From: Anodontia alba
Lineage: Eukaryota > Mollusca > Bivalvia > Lucinida > Lucinidae
Assembly (NCBI GenBank): GCA_964016985.1
Contig: OZ024823.1
Coordinates: 34,184,594 to 34,248,593, forward strand
Direction of reading: 5' to 3'
DNA length: 64,000 bases
This document shows, one piece after another, positions 63,396 through 64,000 of the stretch (position 1 is the stretch's first letter; every line of letters begins with the position of its first letter). Under the pieces are notes generated by a model, which worked only from the letters and a program-made list of their open reading frames with translations, was not told the DNA's origin and did no database searches. Made by a program: the position numbers and the translations under genes.

Positions 63396-63620
63396 CCCTA
63401 TTCGACCTAATTACCGCACATACACCTATAAGTGCACAGTCGAGCAATTTCATAGTCTTCAGATTACAGCCAGTGTACTTTTTGTTTACTTTATAAAGGC
63501 ATAATTTGTGGGTACCCATTTGAATTGCATCGACTTGTTGATGCAATTTAAATGGGTACCCACACCATATGCTTTTATAAAGAAAATCAGATAAAAATCG
63601 TCTAAACATCATCAAATAAG
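63396..63620. mobile_element. MITE family H1d
   Basis: TTCGACCTAATTACCGCACA outer; ATTTGAATTGCATCGACTTG / GATGCAATTTAAATGGGTAC core. Confidence 0.88.
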
Positions 63621-63655
63621 TACTTTCCTGATCTTCTTTAAAATGTACCCTTAGT

Positions 63656-63821
63656 TTTGTGTTGTGGTTTTACTGCCCAGTCAACCCAATGGGGTCATGT
63701 CGAGTGTGGTCAGTTTACCAAACCACATGTTTACTGGGCAGGCTTAGTCCTCTAAGCGGTTAACCAGTATTGTGCACATTCTTTCGCCAGAAACTGACAA
63801 CTGTCCTTCTTGAATCAGCTG
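63656..63821 (-). mobile_element. SINE family A, 5'-truncated with 16-bp target duplication
   Basis: AAAATGTACCCTTAGT at 63640-63655 and 63822-63837. The copy begins, in its own sense, at GCTGATTCAAGAAGG and ends in AACACAAAA. Confidence 0.96.
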
Positions 63822-63904
63822 AAAATGTACCCTTAGTAGATATAGGCATATTTTACCACAAGTTTTCCCAGTAATTTTGAAAAACCTAATGGCACAGTGG
63901 GGCA

Positions 63905-63975
63905 TTTGAGTGAAATACGGTAAGAAAAATATTTACCCAATACCCCATCTTAACTGGAGCTATGGCTATATGTAC
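63905..63975. mobile_element. MITE family H1, right-end fragment
   Basis: AAGAAAAATATTTACCCAAT and CCCCATCTTAACTGGAGCTA. Confidence 0.65.
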
Positions 63976-64000
63976 ATGTACGATGTGCATTATGACAGTA

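Overview
This is a eukaryotic nuclear window, most likely from a bivalve mollusc. It is AT-rich, has no operons, and holds one intron-rich animal gene buried in short interspersed repeats. The repeat types (tRNA-headed SINEs, tandem-repeat elements opening with 'TTTTTAGCTCACCTGAGC', dense small palindromic MITEs) fit what is known of bivalve genomes. The species assignment is inference.

One host gene is recognised. On the + strand, from the ATG at 18356 to beyond the right edge, lies the orthologue of WDR43 (yeast Utp5). It is a nucleolar WD40/Utp12-domain protein of the t-UTP (UTP-A) part of the small-subunit processome, which couples rDNA transcription to early 18S rRNA processing. Fourteen coding exons (1747 nt, 582 complete codons) join in frame with GT/AG borders. 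The acidic C-terminal tail and stop codon lie off the window. Exons are about 4% of the 43.8-kb visible gene; introns run from 1.4 to 9.3 kb and consist mostly of transposable elements. A compact TATA-less promoter candidate (ETS-like, NRF1-like and CACGTG sites) sits within 60 bp of the ATG.

Positions 1-18290 hold no recognisable host gene, only mobile elements and their remains: a LINE reverse-transcriptase tail (about 3751-4206), piggyBac-like TTAA MITEs, a tandem-repeat element (8881-11668) split by a hAT element with a BED zinc finger (9373-10370, 8-bp target duplication), a hAT N-terminal relic (14859-15078) and SINEs.

Introns and flanks carry four tRNA-derived or SINE-like families, several with perfect target-site duplications; a 128-bp satellite at 24852-26310 whose common unit contains the consensus oestrogen response element AGGTCAnnnTGACCT; a 292-bp satellite at 41640-43190; and more than 60 small palindromic elements. 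The most striking pattern is modular: three hairpin cores recur in the middle of elements whose ends are unrelated, and their two arms change together from copy to copy. That looks like a hairpin cassette moving between MITE families, and is the best candidate here for something not yet described.
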